Source: Bacteroidales bacterium
GTDB lineage: Bacteria > Bacteroidota > Bacteroidia > Bacteroidales > VadinHA17
DNA length: 17,932 bases
Reading direction: 5' to 3'
Assembly: GCA_017882245.1 (NCBI GenBank)
Contig: JADGPV010000144.1
Location: 1-17,932 of the forward strand
Below the pieces are notes generated by a model. It was given only the letters and a program-made list of their open reading frames with translations, was not told where the DNA came from and ran no database searches. The position numbers were made by a program, and so were the translations under genes. Of the stretch, positions 1-7,708 are shown piece after piece (position 1 is the stretch's first letter; each line of letters starts with the position of its first letter).

Positions 1-1
1 A

Positions 2-511
2 TCATGCGACAAGGTGGAACTGTTTCTGAACGGGAAGTCTCTTGGTAAGAAGGAAACTAACAGGGCAACAGAGTTTACTGCCGGTTGGGATGTGCCTTAC
101 GCTACCGGAGAACTGAAAGCAGTAGGCTACAAGGGGAAAAAGAAAATAGCTGCAGCGGTTTTAAAGACCGCCGGAACGGTTTCTTCAATAAAAATCTCTC
201 CCGACAGATCTGAACTATTTGCTGACGGCCAGGATCTTAGCTATGTAACCGTCGAATTGACGGATGCAAATGGGATAAGAAACCCCAAAGCCGATAATCT
301 GGTGAAGTTTACTATTAACGGAGAAGGAACTATTGTGGGAGTTGGCAATGCCAATCCTGTAAGTATTGAGAGTAATCAGTTACCTCAGCGTAAGGCATGG
401 AAGGGCAGATGCCTGGTTATAATAAAGTCAACGGGAAAGCCCGGAACAATAAGTCTGTCTGCATCCGTAGACGGCATACCCGCAACTATTTTGAATATTA
501 CCGCAAAATAG
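2..511 (+). CDS. C-terminal part of a GH2-family glycoside hydrolase (beta-galactosidase-like), 5' end outside the window
   Basis: The reading frame is open from base 2 to a TAG stop at 509-511 and has no credible start inside the window, so it is the 3' end of a longer gene. The first ~45 residues (core VELFLNGKSLG) match the beta-sandwich called DUF4982 at the C-terminus of Bacteroidota GH2 beta-galactosidases, where 'LFLNGKSLG' is typical. Residues ~55-165 form a second Ig-like domain of the GH2 C-terminal domain 5 type, with cores SPDRSELFADGQDLSYVTVE and GVGNANP. The catalytic TIM barrel and its two glutamates would lie upstream and cannot be checked. Such enzymes are usually periplasmic or surface exo-glycosidases that release beta-linked sugars from glycans. 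The substrate cannot be read from this fragment. The next gene on the same strand is a lipoprotein, 164 bases downstream. Confidence 0.85.
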   Translation, partial: SCDKVELFLNGKSLGKKETNRATEFTAGWDVPYATGELKAVGYKGKKKIAAAVLKTAGTVSSIKISPDRSELFADGQDLSYVTVELTDANGIRNPKADNLVKFTINGEGTIVGVGNANPVSIESNQLPQRKAWKGRCLVIIKSTGKPGTISLSASVDGIPATILNITAK

Positions 512-514
512 AAT

Positions 515-570
515 TACCGGGTTATAATCCGGAACTCTTTTTTGCGTTATAATAATATGGAACTTCCGGC
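515..570 (+). terminator. Weak candidate terminator after the GH2 gene
   Basis: Just after the stop, CCGG at 517-520 can pair with CCGG at 529-532, with a T-run at 538-543. The second arm, CCGGAA (529-534), is also inverted as TTCCGG at 564-569, so two alternative hairpins are possible. GTTATAAT occurs twice (521-528 and 546-553). The stems are short and the T-run is several bases from the first stem, so termination is only plausible. The rest of the 512-675 gap holds little beyond a partial promoter box. Confidence 0.3.
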
Positions 571-625
571 GTTATTCTAATTCACTTAAAAACCTCTGGA
601 TGAGTAATAAACACTAATAAATTCA

Positions 626-633
626 TAACTTTA
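626..633 (+). promoter_or_regulatory. Possible Bacteroidota -7 box for the lipoprotein gene
   Basis: TAACTTTA matches 7 of 8 positions of the Bacteroidota sigma-70 -7 consensus TAnnTTTG and lies 42 bases before the ATG at 676. I see no good -33 TTG at the expected spacing, so support is weak. Confidence 0.25.
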
Positions 634-675
634 CACTCTGTATTAAACAAATGTTTTACATAAAACTCTGATATC

Positions 676-1584
676 ATGTACAAGAACAAATTATTTGCAT
701 TTTTAATGATCATCGGCCTGGTCCTAATGGCTGGCTGTGAGAAGGACCCGCTGGCAACTCTGACAACTACGGCTGTCAGTGATATTACATCAATCTCAGC
801 TATAAGCGGAGGTAATGTAACAGTCGCATCTGATGCAACTCTGACTGCGCGCGGTGTTTGCTGGGCTATCACACCCAAGCCCACTGTTGCCAGTAATAAA
901 ACCAATGACGGGACTACTTCGGGTAGTTATACAAGCACTCTAACCGGCCTGGTCTCAAACACTCCGTATTATGTCAGGGCTTATGCCACCGCCGGAGGTG
1001 AGACTTATTACGGCAATCAAGTTACTTTTACCACAACTGCTTCTACTGAGCTGATTGCGAATGGTGATTTCGCACTTCCGAATAATACAACAGAATACAC
1101 TCCGATCAGTTTGATTCCTGATTGGCTGACTGATGATACAGGGGAGAATAGCGGTCGCGGTTTTGACAATGGAAATGCAATAGGATGGCAATGGGATGGT
1201 ACCAGTGGCATTTACCAGGTTGTCGGAACTGTTCCTTCAACAGCTACTAAGTATGATGTCAGTTTTGATGTTGCATGTTCATATTCATATTGGGCGAGCT
1301 CCACATTTAACATAGATGTTTATATGATTTTCAGCGCCTTTACAGGTACGAATCCTGCAACCAGAGTACCAATTGATTCCATTACATTTACCGCTGCCAC
1401 AGACCCATATATGACCTGGGTACACAAGACAGGTGAGTATTTATTACCGGCCGGAAATGCACATGCAGGAGAGAATCTGGCAGTTGAGATTGAAATTTTT
1501 AATTCCAGGGACTGGGGTTATGATGAATCATGGACATACCTCGATTATGACAATGTAAGCGTGATGCAGTCTTCAGGCAAGTAA
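676..1584 (+). CDS. Outer-surface lipoprotein with a fibronectin-like domain and a C-terminal jelly-roll-like domain
   Basis: This predicted 302-residue lipoprotein has a signal peptide (MYKNK then a hydrophobic stretch at residues 6-17) ending in the lipobox LMAGC, with the acylated cysteine at 21. An acidic EKD follows, in the region where Bacteroidota surface-export signals lie. Residues ~29-120 form a fibronectin-III-like domain of the type common in Bacteroidota, marked by ARGVCWA and ending PYYVRAYATAGGETYYGNQVTF. From ~124 onward the pattern (LIANGDF, PDWL, YQVVG, YDVSFDV, and a final LDYDNVSV) resembles galactose-binding-like or carbohydrate-binding jelly rolls. The ATG at 676 is chosen because it gives a complete signal peptide. 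The upstream GH2 gene on the same strand suggests a glycan-binding role, but this is inference, and no ligand-binding residues can be named. A strong terminator closes the unit. Confidence 0.8.
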   Translation: MYKNKLFAFLMIIGLVLMAGCEKDPLATLTTTAVSDITSISAISGGNVTVASDATLTARGVCWAITPKPTVASNKTNDGTTSGSYTSTLTGLVSNTPYYVRAYATAGGETYYGNQVTFTTTASTELIANGDFALPNNTTEYTPISLIPDWLTDDTGENSGRGFDNGNAIGWQWDGTSGIYQVVGTVPSTATKYDVSFDVACSYSYWASSTFNIDVYMIFSAFTGTNPATRVPIDSITFTAATDPYMTWVHKTGEYLLPAGNAHAGENLAVEIEIFNSRDWGYDESWTYLDYDNVSVMQSSGK

Positions 1585-1618
1585 CAGAAGGTTAGTACGT
1601 AACCTGAAATATAAAAAG

Positions 1619-1651
1619 AAGGTGTCTCAATTTTCGGGACACCTTTTTTTT
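1619..1651 (+). terminator. Strong intrinsic terminator after the lipoprotein gene
   Basis: AAGGTGTCTC (1619-1628) pairs with GGGACACCTT (1636-1645) as a 10-bp stem with one G-T pair and a 7-base loop, running directly into a T-tract that ends at 1651. It lies 34 bases after the stop of the lipoprotein gene and separates it from the cvpA-like gene. Confidence 0.9.
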
Positions 1652-1701
1652 GTCCATTGCCTGCATAATTAATACCTTCATCCTTTCAAACATACAGACC
1701 A

Positions 1702-2238
1702 ATGAACTGGATTGACTTTATCATCATCGCCCTGCTGGCCTTCGGGCTGATACAGGGTTTCATTGACGGAGTGATAATCGAGATAGCAAAGCTGGCAGCG
1801 TTGATACTGGGCATCTGGGGAGCTATTCACTTCTCGGGCTGGACTGCTGACAAGCTCTCCGGCTGGTTCGACATGCAGGCGACCTGGACAGGAGTTGTGG
1901 CCTTTGCAATCACTTTTGTTGTTATTGTCCTGGGAATTAACCTGCTCGGCAGGCTCCTTGATACGATAGTTAAGTCAGTGTCTCTGGGCTTCCTGGTAAA
2001 ATCACTGGGAGCTGTCTTCGGGGTGATAAAAACTGCCTTGATCCTCAGTGTCGTCTTCGTTTTTCTTAATACTATTGACGAAAAAAGACACTTCCTTCCC
2101 TCCGCAACAATAGAAAAATCATACCTCTATAACCCTATCGCTGATATCATCCCGGCAATTTTCCCGATGATTGAGGGAGGCGATCTGCTTGATAGTTTTA
2201 ACCGTCATAAAAACAAACCGCAGAATGTGACCATCTGA
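1702..2238 (+). CDS. CvpA-family inner-membrane protein
   Basis: A 178-residue protein with the CvpA layout: a start like MNWIDFIIIALLAFGLIQGF, a glycine-rich first helix, and about four membrane segments (roughly residues 5-20, 28-46, 62-84 and 100-125), then a hydrophilic tail with a conserved-looking SYLYNPIADIIPAIFP stretch. In E. coli, CvpA is needed for colicin V production and affects purF expression and envelope stress. In Bacteroidota the precise role is unknown. The start at 1702 gives the canonical N-terminus. The gene follows a strong terminator by about 50 bases, so it probably has its own promoter. I see only a poor -7 candidate near 1673-1680. tyrS starts 41 bases downstream on the same strand and may be co-transcribed. 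Confidence 0.85.
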   Translation: MNWIDFIIIALLAFGLIQGFIDGVIIEIAKLAALILGIWGAIHFSGWTADKLSGWFDMQATWTGVVAFAITFVVIVLGINLLGRLLDTIVKSVSLGFLVKSLGAVFGVIKTALILSVVFVFLNTIDEKRHFLPSATIEKSYLYNPIADIIPAIFPMIEGGDLLDSFNRHKNKPQNVTI

Positions 2239-2248
2239 CCGGTTTTGA

Positions 2249-2256
2249 TATCTTTG
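2249..2256 (+). promoter_or_regulatory. Bacteroidota -7 promoter box before tyrS
   Basis: TATCTTTG matches the consensus TAnnTTTG at every fixed position and ends 23 bases before the ATG at 2280. The -33 element is not clear. If active, it would start tyrS transcription separately from the cvpA-like gene. Confidence 0.45.
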
Positions 2257-2279
2257 CGACACTGAATTTTGAGTTGCCG

Positions 2280-3575
2280 ATGATGAATTTTGTTGAAGAG
2301 CTGAGATGGAGAGGGATGATACATGATATCATGCCCGGTACGGAGGAGTTTCTGCTTAAGGAAAAAACCGCGGCATATGTCGGGTTTGACCCTACTGCTG
2401 ATTCACTGCATATAGGGCACCTGGTGGGAGTGATGATGCTGAGGCACTTCCAGAATACCGGACACAGGCCGATCGTACTTATCGGCGGCGCCACGGGAAT
2501 GATAGGAGATCCTTCCGGAAAATCAGATGAGCGTAACCTCCTTGACGAGGAGACACTGCGCCATAACCAGGAGGGGATGAAAAAACAGTTTGAAAAGTTC
2601 CTTGATTTTGAATCAACCTCCCCTGACAGGGCAATACTGGTTAATAATTATGACTGGATGAAGGAATATTCTTTCCTTGGCTTTATCCGGGACATAGGAA
2701 AGCACATCACGGTCAATTATATGATGGCGAAAGATTCAGTGAAAAAGAGGATTGACTCCGACACCGGTCAGGGAATGTCATTCACAGAGTTCTCGTATCA
2801 GCTGGTTCAGGGCACCGATTATCTCTTTCTCTATAACAATTATGGCTGCAGATTGCAGATGGGCGGCTCCGACCAATGGGGGAATATTGTAACGGGTACA
2901 GAGCTCATCAGGCGCAAGAACGGCGGAGAGGCTTACGCAATGACCTGTCCGCTTATAACGAAAAGTGACGGACAGAAATTCGGCAAGACTGAGACAGGCA
3001 ATGTATGGCTTGACCCGGCGAAGACCACGCCATATCAGTTTTACCAGTTCTGGCTCAATGTGGCGGACGATGACGCAGAAAAGTTCATTAAGATCTTTAC
3101 CATGCTCCGGCGCGATGAAATAGACGACCTGGTAAAAGCCCACCGGGCCGGGCCGCACCTCCGTATACTCCAGAAACGCCTTGCCGAGGAAGTGACGGTG
3201 ATGGCGCACTCGAGAGCGGACTATGATGCAGCAGTGGAGGCTTCTCAGATACTTTTCGGAAAGGGAACAACAGAGCAGCTGCACCGGATGGATGAGAATA
3301 CCTTTCTTGCTGTCTTCGAAGGTGTGCCTGCATATGACATAAATCCAAACCTGTTATCTGCAGGTATTACCATATCAGATCTTTGTGCGGTGCATACCGC
3401 GATCACTGATTCAAAGGGAGAGTTCAGGCGCCTGGTGCAGGGAGGAGGGGTCAGCCTCAATAAGGAGAGGATTGACGATCCTGAGATGCTGATTAAATCG
3501 GACAAACTGCTGAATAACAAATATCTGCTGCTCCAGAAGGGGAAGAAGAGCTATTATCTTATCAGGGTCAGATAA
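2280..3575 (+). CDS. tyrS: Tyrosyl-tRNA synthetase
   Basis: This class I aminoacyl-tRNA synthetase activates tyrosine with ATP and charges tRNA-Tyr in the cytoplasm. The HIGH motif (HIGHLVG) begins at residue ~44. The second ATP-binding signature appears as KFGKT at ~233-237, the usual bacterial TyrRS form of KMSKS. The tyrosine-pocket region contains YQLVQGTDY and GGSDQWGN. Residues ~360-430 form the S4-like RNA-binding domain (FRRLVQGGGVSLNKERI, then LLLQKGKKSYYLI). At about 431 residues it is full length. An in-frame TTG lies at 2274, but ATG at 2280 (or the adjacent ATG at 2283) gives the normal MNFVEEL start. No clear ribosome binding site is visible, which is common in this phylum. The chain-length gene starts 17 bases after the stop. 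Confidence 0.98.
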   Translation: MMNFVEELRWRGMIHDIMPGTEEFLLKEKTAAYVGFDPTADSLHIGHLVGVMMLRHFQNTGHRPIVLIGGATGMIGDPSGKSDERNLLDEETLRHNQEGMKKQFEKFLDFESTSPDRAILVNNYDWMKEYSFLGFIRDIGKHITVNYMMAKDSVKKRIDSDTGQGMSFTEFSYQLVQGTDYLFLYNNYGCRLQMGGSDQWGNIVTGTELIRRKNGGEAYAMTCPLITKSDGQKFGKTETGNVWLDPAKTTPYQFYQFWLNVADDDAEKFIKIFTMLRRDEIDDLVKAHRAGPHLRILQKRLAEEVTVMAHSRADYDAAVEASQILFGKGTTEQLHRMDENTFLAVFEGVPAYDINPNLLSAGITISDLCAVHTAITDSKGEFRRLVQGGGVSLNKERIDDPEMLIKSDKLLNNKYLLLQKGKKSYYLIRVR

Positions 3576-3592
3576 AAATAAAACCGGACGCA

Positions 3593-4480
3593 ATGAAGAG
3601 TAATTTTAAAGCTGAATTCAAACCGGACTCAATTGATCTGATAAATTTCATCATCAGTCATTTCAGGATATTTCTTATCACAGGAATCATGGCAGGGATA
3701 TTATCTGTTGTGATATCACTGCTGATCAGGCCGCTCTATGAGTCGAAAGTCATCCTTTATCCGGCAGCAAACATTACCGAATCACGTACTCTGCTCGGAG
3801 AGGCCACTTCAAACACAACACTATTCGGTGATGATGACGCAACAGAGAAGCTTTTACAGGTAATAAACAGTGAACAGGTAAGGGAGTACCTGAAAAAGAA
3901 ATACAATCTTGCTGATCATTACAGGATTAAACCTTCAGAGAAATATCCCAATACGATCGTTGCGGAAAAGATGGACAGATATATCCATTCTTCCAAAACC
4001 TCTTTCGGTTCGGTTGAGATCCGGGTCAGGGACCGCGACAGGGAGCTGGCATGCGCCATGGCTAACGATATCGCTTTGCGGAGTGACACTATCTTCAATG
4101 ACCTTCAGCGCAATGCTGCTTCCGTAATGCTTGATGAGATCAGTAGGAGCTATGAGTTGCAGGACCGACGCGTAAGACAGTATGAGGATTCCCTTAAAAA
4201 CCTCGAGGGTGCAGCCATTCTGAAGGCTTATGCCACTCTTGAAACGGAGACCGATTATCTTGGACTTATCAGGGGAAGGTACCTGGAGGCTCTGGCGCTG
4301 AGCCAGCAGACCATGCCGTACACACTCATAGTAGACAGGGCGGTGGCGGCTGAGAAGAAAGTTTATCCGCGAAGAAGTGTCATGGTCATCGTGTCAACCC
4401 TTTCTGTCCTTCTACTGGTCGCCCTGATATTGTTTGTGGCTGAAGGCATGAAGGTGCACCGCACTGATGACCGGTCCTGA
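3593..4480 (+). CDS. Wzz-type polysaccharide chain-length / co-polymerase protein without a kinase domain
   Basis: The 295-residue protein has the two-transmembrane arrangement of Wzz co-polymerases: a short cytoplasmic N-terminus, a first membrane helix at ~27-48, a long helical periplasmic region, and a second helix at ~263-285 followed by a short basic tail. After the first helix comes the family's RPLYESKVILYPA motif. The periplasmic part has coiled-coil character (~165-230), and YPRRSVMV precedes the second helix, like the proline-rich segment of the family. Such proteins set the modal length of O-antigen or capsule chains. There are no Walker motifs or C-terminal tyrosine cluster, so it is not a BY-kinase fusion. 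The next gene starts inside its last codons, 14 bases before its end, so the pair is probably translationally coupled. Confidence 0.85.
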   Translation: MKSNFKAEFKPDSIDLINFIISHFRIFLITGIMAGILSVVISLLIRPLYESKVILYPAANITESRTLLGEATSNTTLFGDDDATEKLLQVINSEQVREYLKKKYNLADHYRIKPSEKYPNTIVAEKMDRYIHSSKTSFGSVEIRVRDRDRELACAMANDIALRSDTIFNDLQRNAASVMLDEISRSYELQDRRVRQYEDSLKNLEGAAILKAYATLETETDYLGLIRGRYLEALALSQQTMPYTLIVDRAVAAEKKVYPRRSVMVIVSTLSVLLLVALILFVAEGMKVHRTDDRS

Positions 4481-5840
4481 GTTGCTTATATGGCTTATCC
4501 CCGCAGCGCTGGCTGTGGTCCTGCTGGCTGTGCTTTCACTGGAGCGTCTCTTGCTTCTGACACTTTTTCTTACACCTCTTTCAATACAGATCAGTTATCT
4601 GACCGGCAAGGCCGGCTTTGATCTTTCCCTGCCAACAGAGCCGATACTTGCACTACTTCTCCTGGTAACTGTTTTCAAGCTCATTGTCACACGTGAATTT
4701 TCTTCGAAGCTTCTGAAGCACCCCGTGACTGTTCTTATAGGTCTGTATCTTGCATGGACGCTGGTGACTTCACTGACCTCAACTATGCCCGGGGTCTCTT
4801 TCAAGACGCTTGCCTACCGCATGTGGTTCATAGCCGGTTTCTATCTTGTCACGGCACAGCTGTTCGTCAGTGACCGGTTTACCCGGAGGTACATCATCGC
4901 TTATGCAGCAGGACTCGCTGTCGTGGTGATTTTTTTCCTTGCCAGGACCGGAAGTGCAGGTCTGCTGAACCAACAGTTCGCGCATTCGGCATGCTATCCC
5001 TTTTATAAGGATCACACATCGTTTGGCGCCTCGATGGCTTTTCTTATGGCGCCCCTGACTGTAATGCTCTTCAGAAAAGGCGAAAGCCTGCCTCACAGGA
5101 TACTCTTGTCAGTTCTAATTATTCTTTTTGTCACCGGGTTCATTTTTTCGTACAGCCGGGCTGCCTGGGTGAGCCTGATAGCAGCACTGGCACTTTCTTT
5201 CATCCTGTGGTTAAGAATGCCTGTGAAGCTTCTTACGGTGGCTGCAGCGGGATTTATTATTGCTGTTGTTTTCTCGGCCGGATGGATCTGGCAGAGGATG
5301 GACAGTACAACAGAGGATTCATCCGCTGATCTGGGACAGCACCTCAGGTCATCTTCGAATATTTCCACTGATCAGTCTAACCTTGAGCGCATAAACAGGT
5401 GGAAATGCGCTCTTAAGATGTTCGGTGAAAAGCCTTTCTTCGGATGGGGCCCGGGAACTTATCAGTTTAAATACGGTCCGTTCCAGAAAGCCTCCGACCG
5501 GACAATAATCAGTACAGATTTTGGCGATGCCGGCAATGCTCACAGTGAATACCTCGGGACGCTCAGCGAGTCAGGTTTACCCGGAGCACTGATCTTTCTT
5601 ATAATGACTTTCCTTATGCTTATAACAGGAATCAGGGTATGGTACAGGGAAAAGAAAAAATTTACCGGATATTTTGCCCTGGCCATCATTACGGGCCTGA
5701 TGACCTATGTCATTCACGGTATCATGAACAGCTTCCTTGACAGTGACAAGATCGCAGCGCTCTGGTGGGGGTTCGCTGCAATACTGGTGGCGATGGATCT
5801 GAAGGTAAAAGAGAAACAGCCGGAGGTGGTCAGAAAGTAA
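4467..5840 (+). CDS. O-antigen ligase / polysaccharide polymerase (WaaL/Wzy_C superfamily) membrane protein
   Basis: A 457-residue protein with 10 or more hydrophobic segments and the features of the Wzy_C/O-antigen-ligase superfamily. SYSRAAW at 228-234 carries the conserved arginine. A large soluble loop at ~275-370 holds GWGPGTYQ (326-333) and AHSEYLG (358-364), whose histidine is the conserved catalytic-type residue of the family's 'HxxxL' region. These enzymes join or polymerise lipid-linked glycans on the periplasmic face of the inner membrane. Sequence alone does not separate ligase from polymerase. ATG 4467 lies within the preceding Wzz-type gene and gives a plausible N-terminal membrane segment. 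The pairing with Wzz favours a polysaccharide-assembly role, although no glycosyltransferase genes are nearby. The 42 bases to the convergent phosphatase gene show no clear terminator. Confidence 0.85.
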   Translation: MTGPELLIWLIPAALAVVLLAVLSLERLLLLTLFLTPLSIQISYLTGKAGFDLSLPTEPILALLLLVTVFKLIVTREFSSKLLKHPVTVLIGLYLAWTLVTSLTSTMPGVSFKTLAYRMWFIAGFYLVTAQLFVSDRFTRRYIIAYAAGLAVVVIFFLARTGSAGLLNQQFAHSACYPFYKDHTSFGASMAFLMAPLTVMLFRKGESLPHRILLSVLIILFVTGFIFSYSRAAWVSLIAALALSFILWLRMPVKLLTVAAAGFIIAVVFSAGWIWQRMDSTTEDSSADLGQHLRSSSNISTDQSNLERINRWKCALKMFGEKPFFGWGPGTYQFKYGPFQKASDRTIISTDFGDAGNAHSEYLGTLSESGLPGALIFLIMTFLMLITGIRVWYREKKKFTGYFALAIITGLMTYVIHGIMNSFLDSDKIAALWWGFAAILVAMDLKVKEKQPEVVRK

Positions 5841-5882
5841 ACCCCCTCGCCCGGTGGTTAATCATACTCAATAAGCTATTAT

Positions 5883-7109
5883 CTATGGAATTTCAAGGGC
5901 AAGGATTGACACATCATCAAAGAGATCCGGGTTACCGGCACGGATATCCAGGTCTTCAATAAGCGCGGCAATGTTTTCCGAAATAGGCCTTGAGTTTGGA
6001 AAGTGTTTAACGACCGTTGAGGCGCCGAGGAAGTTTCCGTTATCATCTGTCAGCTCAGAAAGACCGTCAGTATAACAGATTATTTTTGTCGGACGTTTAA
6101 CGGAGATCTTCTCTTTACCGACTAATGGAATTTCATCTAGCATACCCACACCGACGCAGGTTTGCCTGAGCATTGATGAAGTACCGGAGAGGATATCTAT
6201 TATCACCGGAGGAGTGTGCGCCGCATTGACGTACTCAAGTATTCTCGTGTCAAGGTTGTATCGAGCGATAAAGAGTGTGATAAAACATTCACCTGATGAA
6301 TTCAGAACAACCACGGTATTCAGTTTATGCAAGAGCGCCCCGAGATCAACATCAGCCGTGAAGAGCACCCTCAGGGCAGCCTGGAAGTTTGACATCAGCA
6401 GGGCGGCTGACATACCCTTTCCGGATACATCCGCAATACAGAAACCTACAGTTGAGTCAGAAAGAGTGAGAAAATCATAATAATCACCTCCAACCTCATA
6501 ATGCGGATTATAAAAGCCATGAACCCTGATCCTGTTGTTTGCCGGCAGCTTCTTGTTGTCAGGGATGAGCATCATCTGCATGCGCGCTGCAAGCTCCAGC
6601 TCTTTTCGCAGGGCTTCCTGCCGAAGGCTCTCTCTGAACAGCCGCTGGTTCTCAATAGCAACCACTATAATGCTTGAGATCGTCTGTATGAAATTCAGGT
6701 GTTTGACCACGGGGCTCATTCCCTCAGCTTCCTCGTCAATATCTCCTATCAGCACAAAAGCTATATGGATATTATTGTTGAGGACCGGAATAATTATGTC
6801 TACGGCTTCGAAAGGTTTTTTATGAACTTCAGTGGTGATTTCGGTATAACATTTGAGGTCACGGTCAACATCAATTTTATTGCGAAAATTTTCCGGGAAA
6901 CCCGAGTTGAGAAGTATCTCCCACTTCTCGCCGAACTTGAATAAAAGAATTTTACCGATACCCAGGTCTTCGCGGAGGATAGACTCATACTTCCTCAGCA
7001 ATCCGGCTGTGGGAAGGTTGGCGTTGATTGAAAGGGTAATGTCGAGCAGGGCGTCGAGTTTGAACTTCGACATCTTAAGTCTGTCCTTCGGGAGCCTGCT
7101 CTCATCCAT
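5883..7109 (-). CDS. GAF domain plus SpoIIE/PP2C-type serine/threonine phosphatase (RsbU/SiaA-like)
   Basis: This 408-residue soluble protein has two domains. Residues ~18-155 look like a GAF sensor, and a helical linker (~155-185, AARMQMMLIP) is the usual connector of SpoIIE-type phosphatases. Residues ~195-408 form the catalytic PP2C domain with all metal-binding motifs visible: VGGDYYD (206-212), DVSGKGMSAALL (227-238), a CYTDGLSE block (345-352) and DDVSILALE (398-406). It should therefore be an active Mn/Mg-dependent phosphatase removing phosphate from a regulator such as an anti-sigma antagonist or SiaC. It starts 10 bases after the efp stop and ends a six-gene - strand cluster. A SiaC-family protein is encoded at 13586, a possible substrate by inference. 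The signal sensed by the GAF domain is unknown. Confidence 0.93.
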   Translation of the reverse strand: MDESRLPKDRLKMSKFKLDALLDITLSINANLPTAGLLRKYESILREDLGIGKILLFKFGEKWEILLNSGFPENFRNKIDVDRDLKCYTEITTEVHKKPFEAVDIIIPVLNNNIHIAFVLIGDIDEEAEGMSPVVKHLNFIQTISSIIVVAIENQRLFRESLRQEALRKELELAARMQMMLIPDNKKLPANNRIRVHGFYNPHYEVGGDYYDFLTLSDSTVGFCIADVSGKGMSAALLMSNFQAALRVLFTADVDLGALLHKLNTVVVLNSSGECFITLFIARYNLDTRILEYVNAAHTPPVIIDILSGTSSMLRQTCVGVGMLDEIPLVGKEKISVKRPTKIICYTDGLSELTDDNGNFLGASTVVKHFPNSRPISENIAALIEDLDIRAGNPDLFDDVSILALEIP

Positions 7110-7119
7110 AACAGCAGCG

Positions 7120-7686
7120 TCAGCCCTTGACCCTCTCTATGTAGGAACGGTCGCGCGTATCCACGCGGATCTTGTCACCCACATTGACAAAGAGAGGTAC
7201 CATAATGGTCGATCCGGTTTCGATTGTGGCCGGTTTGAGTGTGTTGGTGGCAGTATCGCCACGCAGGCCGGGCTCTGAGTAAGTCACTTCCATTACAACG
7301 TTGACAGGGAGATCAACAAGAAGTACATTCTCCGTGTCGGCATGAACAACTACCTCAACCGTTTCACCTTCCTTGAGGAGATCACTGTTCTCGAGCAATG
7401 ATTCCGGTACTGTTATTTGTTCAAATGTCTCAAGATGCATAAGGTGATACCCCATGTCATCACGGTAGAGATATTGATACGGTCTTCTCTCGACGCGAGC
7501 CACATTGACCTTTGTTCCTGAGCTGAATGTGTTATCAAGTACCTTGCCGGTAGTTACATTTCTCAGTTTGGTACGTACGAAGGCCGGTCCTTTACCTGGT
7601 TTGACATGCTGAAACTGTATTATGGTATACAGATCATTATTGTATTCAATTACAAGCCCGTTTCTGAAGTCTGCCGTTGTTGCCAT
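7120..7686 (-). CDS. efp: Elongation factor P
   Basis: At 188 residues it is full length for EF-P, the cytoplasmic factor that enters the ribosomal E site and relieves stalling at consecutive prolines. The N-terminal KOW-like domain carries the loop HVKPGKGPAF, and Lys32 matches the lysine modified in other species (beta-lysylated Lys34 in E. coli). The OB domains follow: RRPYQYLY at ~67-75, YSEPGLRGDTATNTLKPATI (the EF-P signature region) at ~136-155, and a C-terminal VGDKIRVDTRDRSYIER. No modification enzyme gene (epmA/epmB or ymfI type) is present here. It sits between a DUF3108 gene 22 bases upstream and the phosphatase gene 10 bases downstream, so co-transcription is likely. Confidence 0.98.
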   Translation of the reverse strand: MATTADFRNGLVIEYNNDLYTIIQFQHVKPGKGPAFVRTKLRNVTTGKVLDNTFSSGTKVNVARVERRPYQYLYRDDMGYHLMHLETFEQITVPESLLENSDLLKEGETVEVVVHADTENVLLVDLPVNVVMEVTYSEPGLRGDTATNTLKPATIETGSTIMVPLFVNVGDKIRVDTRDRSYIERVKG

Positions 7687-7708
7687 AAAAGACTAAAAAT
7701 TTCTTTTG

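Noticed and set aside
582..905. - strand open frame opposite the start of the lipoprotein
   Set aside because: No motifs, and it overlaps a well-supported lipoprotein signal region.
2982..2996. KFGKT in TyrRS instead of KMSKS as a possible defect
   Set aside because: KFGKT/S is the normal form of this motif in bacterial TyrRS.
2778..3520. Several - strand open frames inside tyrS
   Set aside because: They are shadows of the tyrS coding frame with low-complexity composition and no motifs.
5841..5882. Search for a terminator between convergent genes
   Set aside because: No hairpin with an adjacent T-run is visible in this short gap.
6214..7278. + strand open frames opposite the phosphatase and efp genes
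   Set aside because: Both genes on the - strand are unmistakable by motif; the + strand products look random and Ser/Arg-rich.
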